This document shows positions 53,647 through 64,000 of a stretch of 64,000 nucleotides of DNA, piece after piece. This stretch comes from Adenophora triphylla var. japonica. Lineage: Eukaryota > Streptophyta > Magnoliopsida > Asterales > Campanulaceae. Below the pieces are notes generated by a model. That model was not told the origin of the DNA. It did not search any database and saw nothing but the letters and a program-made list of their open reading frames with translations. The stretch spans positions 1-64,000 of the forward strand of contig JAFEMH010002089.1 in the NCBI GenBank assembly GCA_022495995.1, read 5' to 3'. The translations under genes were made by a program, and so were the position numbers. Position 1 is the first letter of the stretch. Each line of letters opens with the position of its first letter.

Positions 53647-55958
53647 GAGTTGGTCTTATAAAAAACTAGTTTTTTCTTAAGATAAGGAAAAACGTGTTTT
53701 CCAAAGCACTGTTCAAAATAAACGGTGGAAAATTTTGTAATTACTAGCAACCATGTTCAAAATAAACGGTGGCATTTTTGTAATTACTGGCAACCATGAT
53801 AAATGCCTGTGTTAATATTACAAATGACCAGTGATTTCATGCGGCATTTTATAAACATGAAACCGGCACTTTTACACGGCACTTTTAAATACATTTAATG
53901 GCACTCTTCACACCGGCACTCACTGTATTAACACCGGCACTTTGTTACACTAATATTTTTGCCGGCACTCAAAAATACAAGACCCGCATTCAAAAATACA
54001 TGGATCGGCATTTGAAAATACATTACTGCGCACTGTAATGATATACGCACTCAAAAACATCGATAATTATTTTTGCCGATATTCAAAAAACATGAATCGC
54101 ATTCAAAACACGATCGGCATTCAAAATTACAAGACCGGCATTCGTGTAAAATACATCGACACCGATTAACACTTACGCATTCTATTATAAACAATCGGCA
54201 CTCAAAATATATGGACGACACTTCAAAAACACATACATCGACTGGCTCATTCACCACCAATCAGTCTCACCGCAATCGCACTTAACATGCACTGGCTCGA
54301 AACATACGACGACATTCAAAATCAATTAAACTAGGCATTAACAAACAATCCTTTCAAAATCTCCAATTTATCAATCCTCTCGCTTCTACTTCAATGAAGT
54401 TTCATGTAGCATTGAGGAGCCAGCTTTCGGAACTGGCAGCTCTCCGTCATAATCAACGCGACGCCGAGCTAGTTTATTTGGCAATACCAAATTACTCAGA
54501 TCTCCAAACAATCAAGTTGATTTGACTGAGGCTTTAGCCGAAGTGAGAATCGGATTCAGAGAGTACGAGGACGAAGCCTGCACGATCGGTCTGCACGCAG
54601 GGTTCGGGCGCTCGGGGAACGACAATGGCTTCCCCGCGTATAAGAGAGAGAGGAGAGAGAGAAAGTAATTCCTGATAGAGAGAAAGAGAGAGCGACTGAC
54701 CAGCTTTTAAGTAATTTTAAAACACGTTTTTTGTTAAGTTAACAAAAAACGCGTTTTTTATAAGTTTTTGGCATAAATTTATGCCATTATTAGTCTGCGC
54801 CAAAAACTTATAAAAAACGCATTTTTTGTTAACTTAACAAAAAATGTGTTTTAAAATTACTTAAAAACCCGTTAAAAACCCTTCGCTCTCTCTCTATCCG
54901 GAATTACTTTCTCTCTCTCCTCTCTCTCTCTATACGCAGGAAGCCATTGTCGTTCCCAACGCTTCCAGCTGCTCGAACCCGCTGGTAGCAGGACCGATTG
55001 TGCAAATGAGCATCGTCCTCCTCGTACTCCCCGAATCCATTCTCCTTCGCCCGCCCGTCACCGAATCAACTTCAACCGAGCCGGAATCCTCGCGATAATT
55101 TGGTATTGCCAAATAAACTAGCTCCAGCCGTATTGCGTTGATTATGACCGGAGACTGCTCCGTTTCCGAAGCTGAAGCAACTATTGTGAACTTCCTCAAC
55201 CTTCCGCAGAGCTCATTCATCAAGAGAGAATGCAGAGGATTGATAAATTGGAATTTTGAGGATTGTTTGATTTTGAATGCCCAGCTTTAATTGATTTTGA
55301 ATGTCACTATGTTTTTTCGAGTGCCAACATGTTAATTTGAGTACCACAGAATTTGATGATCAAAGGATCGGGTAATTAGATGTCAGCCGTATGTGTTTTG
55401 GAGCGCCACCATGTATTTTGGAGCGCCAGCTTAGTTTATAATAGAGTGTCAAGAAGCGTAACCGAGTGTCAATGTATTTTTTGAATGCCAGCTCTTGTAA
55501 TTTTGAATGTCACCATGTTTTTTTGAATGTCAGCTTCATGTTTTTTGAATATCAAAGAAAATAATTATCGTTGTTTTTTGTGCCGATATGCATTTTTGAA
55601 GTGCAGAAATGTATTTTCAAATGCCATGTTTTGTATTTTTGAGAGCCAAGAAAATATTAGTGTAACAAAGTGCCATAAGAAGGTAACAGAGTGCCAATGA
55701 AGAGTGCGCTCATGTATTTAAAAGTGCCCGTGTAAAAAGTGTCGCCTATGTTTATAAAATGCCGCATGAAATCACTGGTCATTTGTAATATTAACACTGG
55801 CATTTATCATGGTTGCCAGTAATTACAAAAATGCCACCGTTTATTTTGAACATGGTTGCCAGTAATTACAAAATTGCCACCGTTTATTTTGAACAGTGCT
55901 TTGGAAAACACGTTTTTTCTTATCTTAAGAAAAAACTAATTTTTTATAAGACTAACTC
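53647..55958. mobile_element. 2.3-kb foldback element
   Basis: Outer ends GAGTTGGTCTTATAAAAAAC and TTTTTTATAAGACTAACTC are inverted and flanked by TAA (53644-53646, 55959-55961). The two arms pair over most of their length. The outer 250 bp are nearly identical (for example CACTGTTCAAAATAAACGG). The inner parts pair around GTTAACAAAAAACGCG and meet near 54790-54800. The middle arms (54400-54700 and 54900-55250) are more divergent, GC-richer and read as related peptides (LVYLAIPNY on both arms). The 3-bp TAA duplication suggests a Harbinger-like origin. No transposase is present. Confidence 0.82.
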
Positions 55959-55961
55959 TAA

Positions 55962-56390
55962 ATTTATATGAAATTTTCAATAATTTTTTACGAGTTTTTG
56001 ATCTATAAGAGGGGTCGTAGGGTGCGAAATCCATTAACATATCACTCCAAGTTCCAAGTAAGTGCAGTAATAATTTTATAATAGCTACATGAACAAGTAT
56101 AAAATCCTCCCCTCATCTCAATTTAAAGTAAAAAAAAATGGGTTCAATAATTAAGAAAGTGTATTTTTTTAATTAGAAAATACTACTCCCTCGATTAAGG
56201 ATTAAGAGTTCTATGGAGTATTTGCAAGCTTATTAATAAGAAAATATTAAAAATGAGTAAACAATGGAAAGTGAGTTGAGAATAGAATTGTCCAAAAACA
56301 CTATTAATCATCCAAGTAAATAAAAAGTAGACTACTATGTATTGGTTTTGTTTGTAATTCTATAAAAAGAAGAGGGTATAAATATGCAAA
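55962..56390. other. Intergenic, nothing recognised
   Basis: AT-rich spacer between the foldback element and copia C. Confidence 0.45.
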
Positions 56391-56395
56391 ATATT

Positions 56396-57272
56396 TGTTG
56401 GGATTTTTTGGATAGGCTTCTTAAGGAAATAACAAAGAAGGATGAGAAAGATAACAGAAATTATAACGGAAATTGAAAAGCAAACCACAAATAGTCGAGT
56501 CTTGTGTTTAACACAATTTCCGTAAGAAGTATTTGTCCCGCACAGGTGCTTACGATTGATGACAAACTTCTCGTGAGATGAAACGACTTCTAATTGTTAA
56601 TAGGAGCACACCAAATTAACAATTCTAACGAACAATAGAAAGTTTGGAACTTTGGACTTGAAGGAATTTGATACAACAAGATGATATGATTTGGCTATGT
56701 TAATCTATCTCAAATGTGGGTAGAGAGGCTCAAATGACTGAATGTATGAATTGAAATTCAGAGGGGAAGTATATAAGGAGAGTTAAGAGGTTTGTGTCTT
56801 TTCCCTTGAAAAGACACAACTTTTCTTTTGAATTGGCACCTGTTCAGGAACTGCTCGGCCGAGTCAAGGGACTCGCACGGCCGTGTCAAGGAACTCGCAC
56901 GGCCGTGTCAATCTCACTGCTCGGCCGAGCAAGGCATATGCCTCGGCCGAGCAAGCTTGTTCAGAGACTTGGCCAATTTGCTATGCTCTGCTCGGCCGAG
57001 TCAAGGACTCTGCTCGGCCGAGCACATCAAACCACATCAAAAAACCCTTTAAATAACTCTCGTTAAGTTACAAATCTTTGTCATTAATTTCTCATTCACC
57101 CGGAAATGGTTTTGAGACAATAAATGAGATTCATAATCTACACTAAATGTAGAATACATTTTGTAACTTACTTCGTTAACAAATAACGAATTCTGTTGGA
57201 AGTTAACGAACTTTCGTTAGAAAGTTAGATCAACGACAAGTCAAACTTAATTTTCGTTACCCATTTTCAACA
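56396..57272 (-). repeat. 3' LTR of copia C
   Basis: 877 bp, plus-strand start TGTTGGGATT and end TTTTCAACA. It carries seven CGGCCG-centred palindromes at 56854-57022 and a minus-strand TATA-like ATATAC near 56775. Confidence 0.94.
56854..57022. promoter_or_regulatory. Phased palindrome array, copia C 3' LTR
   Basis: CTCGGCCGAG at 56854, 56920, 56942, 56991 and 57013, and CACGGCCGTG at 56876 and 56898. The first five are exactly 22 bp apart, and the last two are also 22 bp apart. The array lies in U3, upstream of the TATA-like box in element sense. Confidence 0.85.
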
Positions 57273-57282
57273 ATCCCCCACA

Positions 57283-57815
57283 TGAATGACAATTAATGCA
57301 TGTATGCAATTTCGTCCAAAAGTTCCGGCGAACCATTATTACATCGGGATAAATAGCTTATGGCTTTGAATCTCCCCTAGTGAAATATTATCGGATATAC
57401 TAGCCATTTGGTAGCGAGTCGCTTTGAACCAGTGACTGTATAATGTATACCAAGACAACAATACTCACATAATAATAGCTCTAACAGTTATTGTTCTCAC
57501 GTTTTGTCCATTTCGGCCCTGGACCGTATCTCATTTCATAAGTGTTCACATTAGAAGCGGCCATGTTACTTCTCACTTATATAGGTGATTCATACTATAA
57601 GGAGTATCCTGCACTACTCCACCCGTAGGTATAGGAATCATTAAAAGTTTTCTCAACTTATCCTCACCACTGCTGCAGGTGCTTATACTTGGATGTTCTG
57701 GGAATGAGTATTCAACATCTCTAGGTCATTCAACCGAGTTGTTGTTTCCAAGTGATTCTACTAGAACTTATTGCTTGGTTGTCTCATTGAACCAAGGGCA
57801 TGGGATCTCCAATTC
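57283..57815 (-). other. 3' untranslated part of copia C
   Basis: Between the pol stop and the polypurine tract. No further reading frame recognised. Confidence 0.5.
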
Positions 57816-60800
57816 TCAAGGTTGAGTGTCCACTATGAGTTCTTTTGTTGTGGGTTTTAAGCCCATTCCCCTTAACAGTTTATACAGTTGATCTCTATTT
57901 ATACCTTTTGTAAATGGATCCGCTATGTTATCATTTGACTTCACATAGTCAATTGTGATAACCCCATTCTTGATCAACTGTCTAATGGTATTATGTCTAC
58001 GACGGATATGTCTAGACTTACCATTGTACATACTGCTCTGTGCCCTTTCTATTGCTGATTGACTATCACAATGTATCATAACAGCAGGCACAGGTTTACT
58101 CCAACAAGGAATATCCTCCAAGAAGTTTTTAAGCCATTCTGCTTCTTCTCCAGCTTTATCTAAAGCTATAAACTCAAATTCCATCGTGGATCTGGCTATA
58201 CACGTTTGTTTGGAGGATTTCCATGACACTTCTCCTCCACCAATTGTGAATACATATCCACTTGTGGATTTAGAGTCTTTTGTGTCTGATATCCAATTAG
58301 CATCACAGTATCCTTCTAATACTGCTGGATATCTCTTATAAAGTATCCCATGATTCATAGTATACTTTAAATATCTCAATACCCTTATTAGTGCTTTCCA
58401 ATTATCTGTACTGGGATTACTCGTGAACCTGCTTAGTTTGCTTACTGAATATGCAATGTCTGGACGTGTACAATTCGTTAAGTACATCAGACTACCGATT
58501 ATTCTTGCATACTCTAATTGAGAAACTTGTTCCCCTCTGTTTTTTGCTAAGTGTAGAGTTAAGTTTACCGGTGTCTTAGCCGGAGGGCTGTTAATGACAT
58601 CGAATTTTCGAAGTACATTTTTCAGATAATGGGACTGTGATAGAACTATTCCTTCTGATGTTCTAGAAATCTTTATTCCTAATATGACATCAGCCAATCC
58701 CATGTCCTTCATGTCAAAAAGTGTTTCTTTAACAAGCCTTTGGTATTCATGATCAATTCATGAGTACTTCCCATTATCAACATGTCGTCTACGTAAAGAC
58801 AGACAATAACAAATGATTCAGATGTTCCTTTAATGTAGACACATTTGTCACATTCATTAATCTTGAATCCATTTGATAACATAGTTCGATCAAACTTCTC
58901 ATGCCATTGTTTAGGTGCTTGTTTGAGTCCATATAACGACTTTACAAGTTTACACACCTTTCGTTCTTTACCAGGAACCACAAACCCTTCGGGTTGTTCC
59001 ATGTAAATTTCTTCATCTAGCTCTCCATTTAGGAAGGCTGTCTTCACTTCCATTTGGTGTATCTCAAGATTATGCACTGTTGCAATAGCTATGAGAACAC
59101 GTATAGATGTGATCCTTGTGACAGGGGAGTATGTATCGAAGAAATCATATCCCTCTTTCTGTCTAAACCCTTTGGCTACCAGCCGGGCTTTTACTTATCG
59201 ATAGATCCATCTGCCCTATACTTCCTTTTAAGGATCCATTTGCAGCCCAACGGTTTGCATCCTGGAGGGAGATCAACCAATTCCCAAGTATTATTTAGTA
59301 TTATGGATTCTATCTCACTGTTAATAGCCTCTTTCCAGAACGTATTGTCCGGTCCAGATAAAGCTTCTTTAACAGTAGCTGGTTCGTTTTCCAACATAAA
59401 TGATGAAAAATCATGACCAAAAGACTTTTCCACTCTTGCCCTTTTACTACGTCTAGGTCCTTCATCTACTACTTGAGATGGACCGTTTGTAGATTCATAT
59501 GTTCTCTTTTGAGAATTTCCTTCTTTCCTATCCTTGGCAGGAAAGATATTTTCAAAGAATACTGCATTCCTTGATTCTATTGTCATTCCTGCATTCATAT
59601 CAGGAATTTCTGACTTGTGCACTACGAATCGATAGGCACTACTGTTATTGGCATATCCAATAAAGATGCAGTCAATCGTTTTGGGATCGATCTTTACTTG
59701 CTTTGTCTTAGGTACTTCAACCTTAACTAGACACCCCCACACTTTAAGGTATTTATAACACGGCCTACGATTATGCCATAATTCATAGGGTGTTTTATCA
59801 ATACCTTTCTTGGGTATCTTATTAAGAATGTAATTAGAAGTGAGTATAGCTTCCCCACAAGTTGTCGGGTAAGCTTGAACTTATCAAAAATACGTTCATC
59901 ATTTCTTTGAGAGTACGATTTTTGCGTTCAGCAACTCCGTTAGATTGAGGGGTATATGGAGCCGTCGTTTGATGAATTATGCCGGATTCCCAACATAGTC
60001 CTTAAAATGGAGCTTCATATTCTCCTCCTCTATCACTTCTAATTTTCTTAATCTTTAAGTTAAGTTGATTCTCAACTTCTTTCTTATAAGTCTCGAAAGC
60101 CCCTAAGGCTTCATCTTTACTTCTTAAGAAATAAACATAACAATACTTAGTGCAATCGTCTATGAATGTAATGAAGTACTTTTTACCTTCTCGAGTTTGC
60201 ACAAGTATTAAATCACATATTTCGGTGTGAATTAACTCGAGAGGAGTTGTGTTTCTTTGTATGGCATTAAATGGCGACTTCGTCATTTTTGCCTCAACGC
60301 AAACTTCGCACTTATTAGTTGAATCAGATTTAGTCATTTGGATTAAATCTTGTTTCACAAATTTCTTAATAGTGTCGAAGTTTACATGACCTAATCTATC
60401 ATGCCATAAACTAGGACTTTCCGACAAGTAAACATAAGAAACAATATTTTTATTCTTCGCACCTTGGCGGATAAAATTCATTACATTCATCTTGAAAAGT
60501 CCCTTCTCGAGGTAACCCTTTCCAAGGAATAAACCATTCTTGGTTAATACAAACTTGTCGGATTCAAAAACTAATCTAAAATCGGCTTTACTCAACAAAG
60601 CACCTGAAACTAGATTCTTGCGGATGTCCGGAACATGCAGCACATCAAGCAAGGTCACTTTTTTCCCCGAGGTCATCTTCAATACAACATTTCCAATGCC
60701 TTGAACATCGGAAGTTGCAGAATTTCCCATGTACAATTTCCTTCCGGAAATGGGAGTATAAGAAGAGAAACTCTCCTTATTAACACAAAAATGGCGGGTA

Positions 60801-61780
60801 GCCCCGGTATCTATCCACCATTCCTTTGGATTGTCATCCAAATTTGCCACGTTTGCCTCGAAGATCACCGCAGCAAAATCAAGATCCATGTCATCTACAT
60901 TGTTCGCCTCCTTCTTTGGGTGGCGACAATCCTTTGCTATATGGCCCGAGTTGCCACAATTATAGCATGCTCCTTTGAACTTCTTGGTTTTGGAGCCTTT
61001 GTTCTTCCCTCTCTTAGCATTCCCGGAATGCTTCCTTTTGGTGCTGCTAGTGCTTGCCTCGGCGAGATTGACCTTTGCCTCCATCTTGCCTTTGGTAGCC
61101 TTGGCTTCATTGTCTCAATTATTTTCTTCAATTTGAAGACGAACAACCAAGTCCTCCAAAGTCATCTCTTTGCGCTTATGCTTGAGATAATTTTTGAAGT
61201 CCTTCCATGAAGGCGGCAACTTCTCTATGATTGATGCCACTTTGAACGGATCATTCATTATCATTCCTTCGGCATCAAGACCATGCAATATAAGTTGGAA
61301 CTCATCAACTTGAGTTGTCACCAACTTTGAATCCACCATTTTGAAGTCAAGATATTTGCCGACGACAAACTTCTTTGACCCGGCATCTTCAATCTTGTAT
61401 TTCCTTTCCAAGGTACTCCATAAAGCCTTGGCTAACTCGACGGTACTATACACATTATATAGTGCATCATCGAGTCCATTCAAAATGTAATTTTTACACA
61501 AAAAATTACCATGGTCCCAAGCCTCTTTGGCCATAAGCCTTTGAGGGTAGGGATCATCCTTTGCAACAATCGGATCCTCTTTCAAGAATCGATGCAAACT
61601 TAGAGTGGTCAAGTAGAATAACATTTTCTGTTGCCATCTCTTGAAATCCACCCCGGTAAACTTTGGGGGTTTCTCACCATGAACCGAGTGAGAAGATGGA
61701 GGTGCAATATTCTTGAGCGTTGCATCCCCTTGAGGAGGAGTAAGCCCGGATGATTCAGAGGTGTCTTTCTCACTTGCCAT
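57816..61780 (-). pseudogene. gag-pol of copia C (nearly intact, frameshifted)
   Basis: Starts at 61780 (MASEKDTSESSGLTPPQGD). Gag core KFTGVDFKRWQQKMLFYL is followed by a zinc knuckle CYNCGNSGHIAKDC (about 60960). The protease segment WWIDTGATRHFC is near 60820. Integrase has WHDRLGHVNFDTIKKF and the core ITFIDDCTKYCYVYFL through SDRGGEYEAPF (60005). RT has KTAFLNGELDEEIYMEQPEG and the catalytic YVDD near 58780. RNase H ends with [20 protein letters not shown] and IADPFTKGI, stop at 57816. Breaks as read are a TGA at 61115-61117, a TAA at 60002-60004, a shift near 59858 (after LPDNLWG), one near 59190 and one near 58715. It encodes everything needed for transposition but in five pieces. Confidence 0.93.
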
Positions 61781-61820
61781 TGAAAGAAAACCTTAAGAAA
61801 CGTCAAATACTTCTTACGAT
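61781..61820 (-). other. Short leader of copia C with non-tRNA primer site
   Basis: Only 40 bases between 5' LTR and gag ATG. Its CGTAAGAAGTATTT (61818 to 61805), two bases after the LTR, is the exact complement of a 14-base stretch in the same LTR (61946-61959). I see no match to the TGGTATCAGAGC primer site usual for plant copia. Confidence 0.7.
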
Positions 61821-62717
61821 TGTTGGGATTTTCTGGATAGGCTTCTTAAGGAAATAACAACGAAGGATGAGAAAGATAACAGAAATTATAACGGAAATTG
61901 AAAAGCAAACCACAAATAGTTGAGTCTTATGTTTAACACAATTTCCGTAAGAAGTATTTATCCCGCAAAGGTGCTTACGGTTGATGACAAACTTCTCTTG
62001 AGATGAAACGACTTCTAATTGTTAATAGGAGCACACCAAATTAACAATTCTAACGAACAATAGAAAGTTTGGAACTTTGGACTTGAAGGAATTTGATGCA
62101 ACAAGATGATATGATTTGGCTATGTTAATCTATCTCAAATGTGGGTAGAGAGGCTCAAATGACTGAATGTATGAATTGAAATTCGGAGGGGAAGTATATA
62201 AGGAGAGTTAAGAGGTTTGTGTCTTTTCCCTTGAAAAGGCACAACTTTTCTTTTGAATTGGCACCTGTTCAGGAACTGCTCGGCCGAGTCAAGGGACTCG
62301 CTCGGCCGAGCACCAAGCTGCACGGCCGAGTCAAGGAACTCGCACGGCCGTGTCAATCTCACTGCTCGGCCGAGCAAGGCATATGCCTCGGCCGAGCAAG
62401 CTTGTTCAGAGACTTGGCCAATTTGCTATGCTCTGCTCGGCCGAGTCAAGGACTCTGCTCGGCCGAGCACATCAAACCACATCAAAAAACCCTTTAAACA
62501 ACTCTCGTTAAGTTATAAATCTTTGTCATTAATTTCTCATTCACCCGAAAATGATTTTGAGACAATAAATGAGATTCATAATCTACACTAAATGTAGAAT
62601 ACATTTTGTAACTTACTTCGTTAACAAATAACGAATTCCGTTGGAAGTTAACGAACTTTCGTTAGAAAGTTAGGTCAACGACAAGTCAAACTTAACTTTC
62701 GTTACCCATTTCCAGCA
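61821..62717 (-). repeat. 5' LTR of copia C
   Basis: 897 bp. It differs from the left copy mainly by about 20 extra bases in the palindrome cluster and scattered substitutions. It ends CCAGCA instead of TCAACA. The TATA-like box is near 62194-62200 on the minus strand. Confidence 0.94.
62279..62467. promoter_or_regulatory. Phased palindrome array, copia C 5' LTR
   Basis: CTCGGCCGAG at 62279, 62301, 62365, 62387, 62436 and 62458, CACGGCCGAG at 62321 and CACGGCCGTG at 62343. Spacings are mostly 22 bp. Confidence 0.85.
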
Positions 62718-62722
62718 ATATT

Positions 62723-63375
62723 ATTCATTAATTGCCATTTTAGAAATAAAACAAAGTACGACTCATAGTTTGAGGCGTATCAAAAAGAAAATATGGTCGT
62801 TATTCTAATACAGAGGGAGTACTTCCTCCAATTAAAATTAGATGTTGTTTTGGAAATTTTAGCATATTTATGAAATTCAGTTACTACAACTTTATAAAGT
62901 AATTATCAAAAGGGTAAATTCTATATACAAGGCAGCTTACATACAAGGCACCAATAATGCCCAAACTACCCTTCGCGTGTCGTGTGCGAAAGGACGACAG
63001 GAAGCCTTTATGTCGTGTACTTTTACACGACATAAACTAATTGTGTAAAATATTAGGTCGTATGAAATTATACGAAATTTAAATTTACTCTGTCATTAAT
63101 GTCGTACACAACAACACGATATGATGTCCTAATATCGTGTATATCCATACGACATATCAAAATGAAGGTGTTCTTCGATGATTTGCAACACGATGTTAAT
63201 GATACGCATATGCTATGTTATATTATTGAATTGTGTTGTTAATTGAGCAAAATTTATACACTTATACATGACAAGGAACAAACGTCATATTGGATCATAC
63301 AATATCATATAACCTATCACATTTAAGTGATACCACTTTATTTATAATCACCTAACAAATGATTATAAATAAAGT
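62723..63375. other. Intergenic with GTCGTGT hairpins
   Basis: A fragment of a Stowaway-type end (CAGAGGGAGTACTTCC near 62810). A perfect 12-bp hairpin with a 4-base loop lies at 63008-63035 (TTATGTCGTGTA arm). Several looser TCGT/ACGA inverted pairs follow to about 63160. No gene seen. Confidence 0.5.
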
Positions 63376-64000
63376 CATAGAGATGAAAAACACTTTAAAT
63401 GCCATTTAGAATGGAGAAAAAAATAAATGAGGTAGCCGTATACCATTTTTCACAAGATCGCGACACATAAAACCCTAAAAACCCTAAATAATGGCACATA
63501 TTTGTAACTCAATTTCCATTTGAAATTGGAGGAAACTCATAGAGATGAAAAACACTTTAAATGTCATTTAGAATGTAGAAAAAAATTTAGAAAAAATAAA
63601 CGAGGTAGCCGTATACCATTTTTCACAAGATCGGGACACATAAAACCCTAAAAAACCCTAAATAATGGCACATATTTGTAACTCAATTTTCATTTGGATT
63701 TGGAGGAAACTCATGTAGATGAAAAACACTTTAAATGTCATCTAGAATCTAAAAAAAAATAAACGAGGTAGCCGTATACCATTTTTCACAAGATCGGGAC
63801 ACATAAAACCCTAAAAACCCTAAAGAATGGCACATATTTGTAACTCAATTTCCATTTGGATTTGGAGGAAACTCATGTCGATGAAAAACACTTTAAATGT
63901 CATCTAGAATGTAGAAAAAAATTAAAAAAAAATAAACGAGGTTGCCGTATACCATTTTTCACAAGATCGGGACACATAAAACCCTAAAAACCCTAAATAA
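63376..64000. repeat. Satellite array start, 162-174-bp unit with telobox
   Basis: Unit starts at 63376, 63538, 63712 and 63874; the fourth runs off the window. Each unit has GATGAAAAACACTTTAAATG, GAGGTAGCCGTATACC, TTTTTCACAAGATCG and AAAACCCTAAAAACCCTAAA, i.e. two degenerate CCCTAAA motifs. Copies differ by point changes and short A-run indels. Confidence 0.92.

Larger units (their letters stand above)
56396..62717 (-). mobile_element. Complete Ty1/copia retrotransposon (copia C), 6.3 kb
   Basis: LTRs at 56396-57272 and 61821-62717 with a perfect ATATT target duplication (56391-56395, 62718-62722). Minus-strand order is 5' LTR, 40-base leader, gag-pol (61780 to 57816), a polypurine tract (TGTGGGGGAT next to the left LTR at about 57273-57282), 3' LTR. 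The gag-pol frame has an in-frame stop and several single-base shifts, so it is recently dead or affected by sequence errors. No tRNA-iMet-like primer site is present next to the 5' LTR. Confidence 0.95.

Noticed and set aside
60635..61210. 191-residue plus-strand frame in copia C
   Set aside because: Antisense shadow of gag with no independent support.
63376..64000. True telomere repeats
   Set aside because: Only two degenerate CCCTAAA motifs per 160-170 bp unit; it is a satellite, not a telomere tract.

Overview
The window is nuclear DNA of a flowering plant, most likely a eudicot. The evidence is multi-exon genes with GT-AG introns, Ty1/copia and Ty3/gypsy elements of plant type, Stowaway MITEs, an Au-type SINE, RTE-like LINE tails and CCCTAAA-like satellite motifs. 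I cannot name the species. Two cellular genes are clear; nearly everything else is transposon or repeat.

Positions 1-24489 are a nest of insertions. The host layer is a plant mobile domain (PMD) gene whose first exon survives at 24234-24489. An old copia element (3845-6666 plus 23169-24233) was inserted into it. That copia was then hit twice. One hit is a Tat/Ogre-like gypsy element, of which only the 5' end is in the window (1-3844; 'Tat A'). The other is a complete 16.5-kb Tat-like element ('Tat B', 6667-23163) with two 1.48-kb LTRs and an ATATG target duplication. Tat B carries decayed gag, protease and integrase on the minus strand, no reverse transcriptase that I can recognise, two opposite-strand gene remnants (one PMD/DUF7745-like) and two unrelated tandem arrays near its 3' LTR. 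A 14-bp palindrome occurs four times in each LTR and twice in front of the opposite-strand PMD-like gene.

Positions 24490-27628 hold intergenic DNA, a long CT/AT microsatellite, a Stowaway MITE and a Harbinger-like MITE just upstream of a gene. Positions 27629-46271 (+) are an 11-exon gene for a 1362-residue TPR plus J-domain co-chaperone. All exon phases agree, and its introns are filled with MITEs, a SINE, LINE fragments and a truncated gypsy element. Positions 48722-52896 (-) are a 12-exon saccharopine dehydrogenase-like gene, convergent with the first, with at least one frameshift as read here.

Positions 53267-64000 hold another Stowaway, a 2.3-kb foldback element, a complete copia element ('copia C', 56396-62717) with an ATATT target duplication, and the start of a satellite array with telobox motifs. 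Copia C has helically phased palindromes in its LTRs. Its presumed primer-binding site matches its own LTR rather than a tRNA.

The two cellular genes are not functionally linked by anything visible. The most interesting material is the regulatory architecture of the retroelements.
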